Shown one piece after another: positions 8,388-14,233 of a stretch of 14,233 nucleotides of DNA. The position numbers and the translations under genes are program-made. This DNA is from Anaerolineae bacterium (lineage in GTDB: Bacteria; Chloroflexota; Anaerolineae; B4-G1; SLSP01). The stretch lies in the NCBI GenBank assembly GCA_016934645.1, contig JAFGSL010000667.1, positions 1 to 14,233 of the forward strand, written 5' to 3'. A model generated the notes under the pieces. That model saw only the letters and a list, made by a program, of their open reading frames with translations. It was not told the origin of the DNA and searched no databases. How positions within the stretch are numbered: position 1 is the first letter of the stretch; every line of letters begins with the position of its first letter.

Positions 8388-9332
8388 ATGGATCTATCAA
8401 TTATCATCGTCAATTGGAATACGAAAGAGTTGCTGGCGCGTTGTCTGGAATCTATCGGCGCAAGTTTTGTGCCGCAAGACACGAAAACGGTAGACCTACT
8501 CGCAAGTCGTGAACCTATTTCTTATGAAGTCTTTGTGGCAGACAATGCCTCGACTGATGGCAGCGCCGTGATGGTGCGAGAACATTTCCCTGAGGTTCAC
8601 CTGATCGAGAATTCGGAGAATGTTGGCTTTGCTCGCGCAAATAATCAGGCCATTCCTCAAAGCACGGGGCGGTACATGCTTTTGCTTAACAGCGATACCG
8701 AAGTACATCCTGGTGCATTGGAAGAGTTGGTCCAGTTTATGGAAGCGCGGTCCCAGGTCGGTGGATGCGGCCCCAGGTTACTTAACGCTGATGGCAGTTT
8801 GCAGGCTTCTTGCCATCCCATGTTGACGCCAGGGCGCGAGTTTTGGAGGCTTATGTTCCTGGATAGAATCTGGCGACGGGCCACCTATGATCAACAGCGG
8901 TGGGATCCATCTATTCCTCGTCAGGTTGAGGTCATTAAGGGCGCCTGTTTTCTGCTCAAGCGAGAAGCTCTGGATCAGGTAGGGCTTCTGGATGGGCAGT
9001 ATTTTATGTACACTGAAGAAATGGACCTGTGTTATCGATTGCTCCAGGCCGGTTGGCAACTATGGTGGGTGCCTAAAGCTGTGGTGACGCACTTCGGTGA
9101 AGCAAGCTCCAAACAGGTGGCTGAAAATATGTATATCCAACTCTACCGGAGTAAGGTCCAATTCCACCGGAAGTTTGGGGCTGATAGGCGTGCTAACCGG
9201 TTCAAACGGCTGATCATTCTGGCATATTGGCCTCGATGGATAGTTGCCGTGCTGGTTGCTCGTTTTCAGCCTAAAGCTACAGCTCGTGCACGTACATATC
9301 GCCGTTTGTTAGCTGAGTTGCCAACCATGTAG
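8388..9332 (+). CDS. GT2-family glycosyltransferase (rhamnosyltransferase-like)
   Basis: A GT-A fold inverting glycosyltransferase of 314 residues in the WcaA/RfbF-like GT2 group, probably adding a sugar (rhamnose-type is common for relatives) to the lipid-linked repeat. It begins MDLSIIIVNWNT, the family's first beta strand. It continues with EVFVADNASTDGS (nucleotide binding), ENVGFARANNQAI, and the metal-binding LLLNSDTEVHPGALEEL, where SD replaces a full DxD. It ends with VIKGACFLLKREAL and the acceptor/base region MYTEEMDLCYRLLQAGW (E210-D213). A basic amphipathic C-terminal segment (about 265-300, including LIILAYWPRWIVAVLVARF) likely docks on the membrane. ATG 8388 is chosen because the upstream TTG (8373) adds five non-family residues; GGTAAG (8375-8380) is a fair SD. 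It has a 101-bp upstream gap with no clear promoter. Confidence 0.93.
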   Translation: MDLSIIIVNWNTKELLARCLESIGASFVPQDTKTVDLLASREPISYEVFVADNASTDGSAVMVREHFPEVHLIENSENVGFARANNQAIPQSTGRYMLLLNSDTEVHPGALEELVQFMEARSQVGGCGPRLLNADGSLQASCHPMLTPGREFWRLMFLDRIWRRATYDQQRWDPSIPRQVEVIKGACFLLKREALDQVGLLDGQYFMYTEEMDLCYRLLQAGWQLWWVPKAVVTHFGEASSKQVAENMYIQLYRSKVQFHRKFGADRRANRFKRLIILAYWPRWIVAVLVARFQPKATARARTYRRLLAELPTM

Positions 9333-9384
9333 TTGTGAGCTGTTCACGTTATTAACCATAATCTCTAGTTAATGAGGATATGAC
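9333..9384 (+). promoter_or_regulatory. Candidate promoter with inverted repeat upstream of the methyltransferase
   Basis: This short gap holds TTGTGA (9333-9338) and CATAAT (9357-9362) at 18-bp spacing, a moderate sigma-70-type match. ATTAAC (9351-9356) and GTTAAT (9368-9373) form a perfect 6-bp inverted repeat with an 11-bp spacer, overlapping the -10 element. That is a plausible operator position. A GAGGA SD (9374-9378) follows. The matches are weak enough that coincidence in this AT-rich 52 bp remains likely. Confidence 0.25.
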
Positions 9385-10287
9385 ATGATGGACCTAAACG
9401 ACCTTTATTGCGAATTGCTCAGTGAAATCACAGACCAGCGACTCTATCTTGCGGACAAGCCGCAGGAGTCACCGGAAGGTGCTCTGCGCGCGCTCTGGTT
9501 CTTGGCGGCGGGGGAGTGCCGGGCTGTGGAACGTTGCCTTGAAGGTGATCTACCCTATCTGTCCGAGGCGGCGATGAGATGTCTGCGGGCACTGGTCTAC
9601 ACGCACATGCAGGGTATGCCGCTAGCCCATCTCACCGGACGTCAGTGTTTTATGGAGATCGAGATGCTTGCGGGTCCCGAAGCGCTGATCCCTCGCAAGG
9701 AGACGGAGATCCTTGGTTATGCCGCATTTGACGCGCTTCAAACAGTGGTGGCAGCAAATGGGCATGCGCAGGTGATTGATCTCTGTACCGGTTGTGGGAA
9801 CTTGGCCCTGGCCCTTGCTTATCACGAGCCTAATTGCCAGGTTTTCGCTGCCGATCTTTCACCGGAGGCCGTGGCTCTGGCGCAGCGCAACGCAGCCCAT
9901 CTTGCGCTTCAGCATCGGGTGACCTTCTCGGTCGGCGATCTGTTTGCTTCCTTCGAGGATGAGCGGTTCGTTAACCAGGTTGATATGGTGGTCTGCAACC
10001 CTCCGTACATTTCAAGTCAGCGGGTGGGTGAGATGCCTGCCGAGGTTAGCGACTACGAGCCGCGCCTTGCCTTCGACGGTGGTCCTTTCGGTGTGTCGAT
10101 CCTGGTACGATTGATTACGGAAGCCTTACGCTATTTGAAGCCTGGGGGATGGTTGTGCTTTGAGGTCGGGCTTGGACAAGGGGATCTTATCCGGCGCAGG
10201 CTTGAGCGTAACGGCGCGTACAGTGATATTGACGTGCGCTTCGATACGGATGGGAACTCACGTGTGTTGTTGGCCCGGCGCGTCTGA
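9385..10287 (+). CDS. PrmC/HemK-like N5-glutamine methyltransferase family protein
   Basis: A class I SAM-dependent methyltransferase of 300 residues, close in layout to PrmC, which methylates the GGQ glutamine of release factors. An N-terminal helical region (1-85) precedes LTGRQCFMEIEMLAGPEALIPRKETE (IPRKETE at 102-108; PrmC normally has IPRPETE or IPRPDTE). The SAM motif is DLCTGCGN (132-139; usually DLGTGSGA), then an acidic AADLSP (D157). GDLF (184-187) and the catalytic NPPYI (205-209) follow, then YEPRLAFDGGPFGVSI (usually GGxDG). So the fold and catalytic NPPY are intact, but several PrmC-conserved positions differ. Its place among polysaccharide genes, rather than next to a release-factor gene, argues for a paralog with another substrate, or for an unusual true PrmC. 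The start is ATG 9385 or 9388; GAGGA (9374-9378) supports either. The next gene follows in the same direction after 25 bp. Confidence 0.85.
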   Translation: MMDLNDLYCELLSEITDQRLYLADKPQESPEGALRALWFLAAGECRAVERCLEGDLPYLSEAAMRCLRALVYTHMQGMPLAHLTGRQCFMEIEMLAGPEALIPRKETEILGYAAFDALQTVVAANGHAQVIDLCTGCGNLALALAYHEPNCQVFAADLSPEAVALAQRNAAHLALQHRVTFSVGDLFASFEDERFVNQVDMVVCNPPYISSQRVGEMPAEVSDYEPRLAFDGGPFGVSILVRLITEALRYLKPGGWLCFEVGLGQGDLIRRRLERNGAYSDIDVRFDTDGNSRVLLARRV

Positions 10288-10312
10288 TCCAAAGCCACTT
10301 AGGCGGCTGCTC

Positions 10313-12094
10313 ATGCTGATCTGGGCAATACTGATCGGCGGATTCGGGGTGCGTGTAGCATGCCTGGACAGCGTTGCTTCACCGCTTCCTACCAAAGCAA
10401 ATGTGCTCTCAGCAGTTGCGGAGACTTCAGATCGGTGTGTCTACGTTCCATACGATGTGGAAATTGATGAGGCTGCGATCTTCTGGTTCGGGCAGGTCAC
10501 ACTCGGCGAGAACTACACAGATGTGCGCATCTGGTACACAGACGATAGCTTGTTTCTGAGTCTGGGAATTATCGATCGACTACTTTGGTATGATACCACG
10601 CCTTCACCTGGTGAATTGACGGCGTGGGACTCTGTTTCGCTCTACCTGAGTCAGGATGGAAACGTTGGTGATACTCCAGATGCCAACAGCTATCGTTTTG
10701 ACGCGCAACTTGCTTGGTGGGAAACCAACTATCAGGTCGCATACCAGGGCAATGGCAGCGACTGGGTAATAGCGACGATCCTATTCACCACCACCTATGG
10801 CTGGAATGGCACTGTCCCCAACGATAATAGTGAGGATGATCGTGGATGGATGCTGTACTATGAGATCCCTTTCACGAGCCTGGGGTTTGATGGACCGCCA
10901 GCACAGGGCGCGCTCTGGGGACTTGGTGTTGCGGTCCATGATCGAGACAGTGAAGCCGGGTTGCCGTTAGCAGATCAGATATGGCCCGAGATGATGGTTC
11001 TCTCGAGTCCCGCCACCTGGGGGCAGCTTTACTTCGGCCTGAAACCGGCTTACGCACCCGCACCCGCCCTACCACGGGCAATGGCAATTATTCGACATGG
11101 GTTGGATGGCGCGGAGGTGATCGACGCGGATGTGGGGGGGAGTAGCGTCTGTGGAGTAGAGGCAGAACCTGATGGTTATTTCCCGACGTGGGGTAATCTC
11201 AACTATCCCGGCAAAGAATTTCTCAATATCCAGCACCTCGATCCCATCAGTGAGTGGCCCTGCTTCTCCAAGTATTTTGTGACTTTTCCTTTGGATAGTC
11301 TTCCGGCAGGCAAAGTCGTGCTTTCCGCTACGCTGACGCTTTACCATTTCGGCAACGCAGGTGAAGGTTGGGACCCAGGCCCTCAACCTTCCTTCATCCA
11401 GGTATTCACCATCGACGAAGACTGGGAGGAGAGCTCGCTAACATGGAATAATGCGCCACTGGCGGGGGATTACATTGCAGCAACCTGGGTCGATCCATTT
11501 GATGAATCACCTCCCCCGCCTGGTATCCCCAGACATTGGGATGTGAGCGGGGCCGTTGCTGCGGCTTATGCTGCCGGAACCCCCCTCAGGCTCGCGCTCT
11601 ACTCGCCCGACTGGGCCTTTCATAGTGGCAAGTATTTCCGCAGTTCGGACTTCAGTGACGAAGAGGGTAGGCCGACACTTACCGTTGCCTGGGGAGATCC
11701 AGCGGCTACGGTGGCGAAAACAGCTGCCCCACGCGCTGCAGCATTTGGCGATATCATTACCTATACGTTGGGCATCGTTGGCGATGGTGGATCGCTTATC
11801 TTGACGGATACGTTGCCGCTAGAATTGAGCCATCCACTCACCATAATGTGGCTGGGTACCTCGATTAGTCCAGTCTACGATAGTGACACACATCGACTTC
11901 TCTGGAGTGTTCAACCGTCTGCCGGTGTACAGTTGACCATTACTTATGATGTTGAGGTAACCACGCATACACCCAGCGCTGCAACCAACGTTGCTGTGCT
12001 GAGTAGCACCGATGATGGAATTGACGAAGCCTCAGTTACAGTTATCCTTAATCCTTACCGCCTCTTTCTGCCGTTGATTGTCAAGTGTCACTGA
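10313..12094 (+). CDS. Secreted CBM9-like / DNRLRE / DUF11 protein
   Basis: An exported 593-residue protein. The hydrophobic segment LIWAILIGGFGVRVACL (2-18) acts as a signal peptide. Residues about 45-242 form a CBM9-like sugar-binding module: FLSLGIIDRLLWYD, WDSVSLYLSQDGN, YEIPFTSLGF and the typical close WGLGVAVHDRDSE...WPE...PATWGQLYFG. Residues about 255-460 form a DNRLRE domain (SATLTLYHFGNAG, EDWEESSLTWNNAPLAG and RPTLTVAWGD), a beta-rich surface module. Residues about 463-577 are a DUF11-like repeat (FGDIITYTLGI, LILTDTLP, LTITYDVEV). The end is NPYRLFLPLIVKCH. ATG 10313 is chosen because AGGCGG (10301-10306) is six bases upstream. The frame is open back to 10160, and ATG 10250 or GTG 10262 would add an arginine-containing n-region that suits a signal peptide, overlapping the methyltransferase. 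It probably binds the polysaccharide as a matrix or sheath protein (inference). Confidence 0.87.
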   Translation: MLIWAILIGGFGVRVACLDSVASPLPTKANVLSAVAETSDRCVYVPYDVEIDEAAIFWFGQVTLGENYTDVRIWYTDDSLFLSLGIIDRLLWYDTTPSPGELTAWDSVSLYLSQDGNVGDTPDANSYRFDAQLAWWETNYQVAYQGNGSDWVIATILFTTTYGWNGTVPNDNSEDDRGWMLYYEIPFTSLGFDGPPAQGALWGLGVAVHDRDSEAGLPLADQIWPEMMVLSSPATWGQLYFGLKPAYAPAPALPRAMAIIRHGLDGAEVIDADVGGSSVCGVEAEPDGYFPTWGNLNYPGKEFLNIQHLDPISEWPCFSKYFVTFPLDSLPAGKVVLSATLTLYHFGNAGEGWDPGPQPSFIQVFTIDEDWEESSLTWNNAPLAGDYIAATWVDPFDESPPPPGIPRHWDVSGAVAAAYAAGTPLRLALYSPDWAFHSGKYFRSSDFSDEEGRPTLTVAWGDPAATVAKTAAPRAAAFGDIITYTLGIVGDGGSLILTDTLPLELSHPLTIMWLGTSISPVYDSDTHRLLWSVQPSAGVQLTITYDVEVTTHTPSAATNVAVLSSTDDGIDEASVTVILNPYRLFLPLIVKCH

Positions 12095-12110
12095 GGTGCG
12101 CTACGCTTTG

Positions 12111-12138
12111 TCTGAGCGTTTTAGGCGTTCGGCTCAGA
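12111..12138 (+). repeat. Perfect 7-bp inverted repeat (hairpin or operator) after the secreted protein gene
   Basis: TCTGAGC (12111-12117) and GCTCAGA (12132-12138) are exact reverse complements separated by 14 bases. It lies 17 bases after the stop codon. It has no run of T after it, so it is not a standard intrinsic terminator. Its right arm lies a few bases before a consensus -10 box and overlaps where the -35 element would be, so it could be a repressor site for the downstream promoter. Confidence 0.45.
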
Positions 12139-12150
12139 GAGGTGTATAAT
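12121..12150 (+). promoter_or_regulatory. Likely promoter for the downstream glycosyltransferase unit
   Basis: TATAAT (12145-12150) is an exact sigma-70-type -10 box, in a 171-bp gap, facing the downstream glycosyltransferase. The best -35 position at 18-bp spacing is TTAGGC (12121-12126), a poor match, so the promoter may need an activator or an alternative element. The predicted start is near 12157, leaving a leader of about 110 nt that carries a small hairpin. Confidence 0.5.
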
Positions 12151-12199
12151 TGTTATGTGAGCAAAGGTAGATGAAAACCGGTTATAAGAGATTCTGAAA

Positions 12200-12215
12200 G
12201 TTTACGACGGTAAAC
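12200..12215 (+). repeat. Leader hairpin GTTTAC-GACG-GTAAAC
   Basis: GTTTAC (12200-12205) and GTAAAC (12210-12215) form a perfect 6-bp stem around a four-base GACG loop, inside the predicted leader of the glycosyltransferase gene. It lies about 50 bases upstream of the ATG and does not cover its SD. It may be an operator for a DNA-binding protein or a small mRNA hairpin. It does not match a riboswitch class I can name. Confidence 0.35.
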
Positions 12216-12227
12216 GAGGGTGCATCT

Positions 12228-12287
12228 ATGTCTAGGTACACGGAAACCACTCAGGAGCCATCAATATGCGAATTTGTTACACCTTAA
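12228..12287 (+). CDS. Possible 19-codon leader ORF overlapping the glycosyltransferase start
   Basis: An ATG at 12228 with GAGGG (12216-12220) seven bases upstream opens a 19-codon frame encoding MSRYTETTQEPSICEFVTP. It stops inside the beginning of the following gene, about 20 bases past its ATG. Such overlap is a known way to couple translation. There is no family resemblance, no run of one codon suggesting classic attenuation, and this length occurs often by chance. Confidence 0.15.
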   Translation: MSRYTETTQEPSICEFVTP

Positions 12288-13408
12288 TCTCGCCAACCTT
12301 CGAGATGCATCAGTACACGGCCGACCTCGCGAATCGGATGTCTCAAGCCGGCCATGATGTTCATCTGGTGACATCCTCCCATGCACCACTTGATCGCTAT
12401 ATCCCGGCTGTCACCATACATACACCGGTCGACACAGTGAGTACGGGATCATTGCTGGAGGGTCTAAAGCTGGCTGGACAGCGCAAGGCTGCGAAGACGA
12501 TTTTTGATATCGACCCTGATCTGATTCACTTCAGTGGGCCACACATTTGGAATTTGTCGTTGATGCGCAAGTTAAAGGCGCGTGGCTTGCCTGTCATCCA
12601 CACTCTCCACACGATCGACCCGCCGTGGGGGAGTAATTATGGAGCGGTGGTCCACCTGTGGAATCGACAGATCATCCGCGCTGCTGATTACATTCTCGTC
12701 CATGGGCAGACCTTCTTGCAACGCCTCCTGGATATGGGGCTTCCACGCGAGCGCGTGACATCAACACCTCTGCTGCATCTTTTCGTCGGTGGAAGTTGGC
12801 TAGGGGGATCCACGGACCTTGCGGCGTCAGTCGAATATCAACCGTGGGCGCTCTTCTTTGGACGTTTGAGACCGTACAAAGGCGTGGAGTATTTAATCTC
12901 GGCCTGCGCGATGATGAAGACGGATAAGTCGTTCCCTGGTCGGGTTATTATTGCTGGTTTTGGTGATCTGTCGCAATTCTGGGGAGGTTCTTTACCTGCC
13001 AGGTTGGAAATCCATAACCGCAGGATCAATGATGAGGAGGCAATGGACCTCTTCTGCCGTTGTGGATTGGTGGTGCTACCCTACATTGATGCTTCGCAGT
13101 CAGCGCTTATTGCCGCTGCCTACTACTTCCGTAAACCGGTCATTGTTACCCGCACGGGTGCTCTGCCCGAATATGTACGAGAGGGCGAGACGGGGTTCAT
13201 TGTCGAGCCAGACCATCCTGCAGCCTTGGCCCGTTGTCTTGAACGTGTGCTAGACGATCCTGTCAGGTTGGAACGTATGGGGGCCGCTGGTCGGGCCTGG
13301 TATGAGGTCCATCGCATGGAACAAGAAGCAGCTTTGATCCAAGTTTATACACGTCTGGCGGAAGCCAAAGCCGTTGCGCTTTCGAGCGGTACAGCTAGGA
13401 AACGGTGA
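12266..13408 (+). CDS. GT4-family glycosyltransferase, lacking the usual EX7E
   Basis: A 380-residue GT-B glycosyltransferase starting MRICYTLISPTFEMHQYTADLANRM, with AGGAG (12253-12257) as the SD. The N-terminal half contains PDLIHFSGPHIWNLSLMRKL and VIHTLHTIDPP. The donor half begins near 193 (PWALFFGRLRPYKGVEYLI) and holds VIIAGFGDL and LVVLPYIDASQSALIAAAYYFRKPVIVTRTGALPEYVREGETGFIV. In that block the EX7E region is replaced by ASQSALIAAA. This resembles a known GT4 subgroup with a 'SQSG' motif instead of the first glutamate, so activity is probably retained. The lysine in RPYKGVEY is the expected phosphate contact. It opens the second transcription unit and is followed 26 bp later by the polyprenyl glycosylphosphotransferase. 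Sugar specificity is unknown. Confidence 0.9.
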   Translation: MRICYTLISPTFEMHQYTADLANRMSQAGHDVHLVTSSHAPLDRYIPAVTIHTPVDTVSTGSLLEGLKLAGQRKAAKTIFDIDPDLIHFSGPHIWNLSLMRKLKARGLPVIHTLHTIDPPWGSNYGAVVHLWNRQIIRAADYILVHGQTFLQRLLDMGLPRERVTSTPLLHLFVGGSWLGGSTDLAASVEYQPWALFFGRLRPYKGVEYLISACAMMKTDKSFPGRVIIAGFGDLSQFWGGSLPARLEIHNRRINDEEAMDLFCRCGLVVLPYIDASQSALIAAAYYFRKPVIVTRTGALPEYVREGETGFIVEPDHPAALARCLERVLDDPVRLERMGAAGRAWYEVHRMEQEAALIQVYTRLAEAKAVALSSGTARKR

Positions 13409-13434
13409 GTATAGCGTTGTAGTGAGAGGGAGAC

Positions 13435-14233
13435 ATGACGTCTGAAAAGATGTGGGGACAACAAAATATGGAAAAAACTGTGGCGTGCAATGCGCCACGG
13501 AAGAATTGGCGGTTCACAGCCAGAGATCGCAAGCTGATGCTTTTTATGATGGATTTGCTACTCGTGAACGGCATGTTGCTGGTTTCAGTGCTGCTGTGGA
13601 ACGATTTCACGCCGACGAAGGTTTTTGTATTAGGCAACATAAAGTGGTTTATAACCCTTACTGTGCTGTGGTTGGTTGTGGGTACGGTTTTGGATGTCTA
13701 CAATTTGGCGCGTGCGTCGAGCACTTCTAGTATTCTAGCCAGCGTGATAAGTGCAGCATTGCTGAGTACATTACTTGACCTGGCGATTCCTGTGCTGTCT
13801 CCGTCGATTAACCGCCGCAGCTACGCGTTCGGTCTAGTGTTTCTGACAACGATATCACTGACAGTTTGGCGTGTCTTCTACGCTTATGTGCTCGCGCATA
13901 CGGCTTTCCGTCAACTTGGGATTGTTGTTGGCGGTGATGTGCCGGTTGCTGTGCTGAAGCAAATGCTGCAACGGACAACCGAAAGTGATAATGCCAATCC
14001 GTTTCGTGGCACCGGGTACGAGATTGTCGGTCGCGTTGTCGATAAATCGTATCAGGAAGCTAATGACGATCTACCAGTGCTAGGCGATACCCAAAATCTG
14101 GTGCGCCTCGTCCGTCAGTATGGAGTGGATGAGGTCATTCTCAATCTCGAAGAAGGACATGGTTTTCCCCTGGAGGCGCAGGAAGTTCTGTTAGATTGCC
14201 GCGAGTTAGGATTACGAGTCAGTAGCCTCTCCA
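13435..14233 (+). CDS. Undecaprenyl-phosphate sugar phosphotransferase (polyprenyl glycosylphosphotransferase), N-terminal part, 3' partial
   Basis: The first 266 residues of a protein cut by the right edge. Members of this family (WbaP/WcaJ/PssY type) transfer a sugar-1-phosphate from a UDP-sugar to undecaprenyl phosphate, starting repeat-unit synthesis. Four membrane segments are visible at about 34-55, 70-90, 99-121 and 130-152, followed by a soluble CoA_binding_3/Rossmann-like domain (158 onward). That domain has GYEIVGRVVDKS, LPVLGDTQNLVRLVRQYGVDEVIL and LDCRELGLRVSSLS, which is the usual order before the catalytic module. The catalytic domain would lie beyond the window, so the assignment rests on the N-terminal half. 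ATG 13435 has GAGGG (13426-13430) upstream; ATG 13450 and 13468 are alternatives. Confidence 0.85.
   Translation, partial: MTSEKMWGQQNMEKTVACNAPRKNWRFTARDRKLMLFMMDLLLVNGMLLVSVLLWNDFTPTKVFVLGNIKWFITLTVLWLVVGTVLDVYNLARASSTSSILASVISAALLSTLLDLAIPVLSPSINRRSYAFGLVFLTTISLTVWRVFYAYVLAHTAFRQLGIVVGGDVPVAVLKQMLQRTTESDNANPFRGTGYEIVGRVVDKSYQEANDDLPVLGDTQNLVRLVRQYGVDEVILNLEEGHGFPLEAQEVLLDCRELGLRVSSLS

Noticed and set aside
12171..12197. Eight-codon ORF (MKTGYKRF) in the leader of the last glycosyltransferase
   Set aside because: It is too short, with only a modest AAGGT upstream and no regulatory codon pattern.
13452..13730. 92-codon + frame at the start of the phosphotransferase gene
   Set aside because: It is off-frame within the transmembrane N-terminus, which matches a known family and runs off the window edge; the 92-codon product shows no motif.

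Overview
The window reads as one cell-surface/extracellular polysaccharide locus from a bacterium, with every gene I can support on the + strand. Gene content and protein style point to the phylum Chloroflexota: two secreted proteins carry DUF11-type repeats and end in a short '[YF]LP' C-terminal tail, one of them joins a CBM9-like module to a DNRLRE domain, and there are several divergent GT4 glycosyltransferases. This placement rests on family resemblance only, since no marker gene is present. I see no rRNA, tRNA, CRISPR array, insertion sequence or phage gene.

Bases 1-8286 look like one tight operon: a GT4 glycosyltransferase cut by the left edge, a possible 44-residue small ORF, a second GT4 paralogous to the first, a third and different GT4, an O-antigen ligase/Wzy-type membrane protein, and a 1021-residue secreted beta-propeller lipoprotein. 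Gaps here are short: 8 bp, 2 bp and a 1-base overlap after the second GT4. Three genes follow at looser spacing: a GT2 glycosyltransferase (8388-9332), a PrmC/HemK-like methyltransferase (9385-10287) and a secreted CBM9-like/DNRLRE/DUF11 protein (10313-12094).

A 171-bp gap (12095-12265) holds two perfect inverted repeats and a consensus -10 box. It probably starts a new transcription unit with a fourth GT4 (12266-13408) and the membrane-embedded first part of a polyprenyl-phosphate sugar-1-phosphate transferase, cut by the right edge.

Inferred roles: the polyprenyl glycosylphosphotransferase would load the first sugar onto the lipid carrier, the GT4 and GT2 enzymes would extend the repeat unit, and the Wzy/WaaL-like protein would polymerise or ligate it outside the membrane. 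A flippase and an export apparatus are not in view. The two large secreted proteins and the methyltransferase are not standard parts of such a locus and are the most interesting content. The two secreted proteins share a DUF11-like domain and a similar C-terminal tail despite unrelated N-terminal regions, which suggests a common surface-targeting or matrix role.
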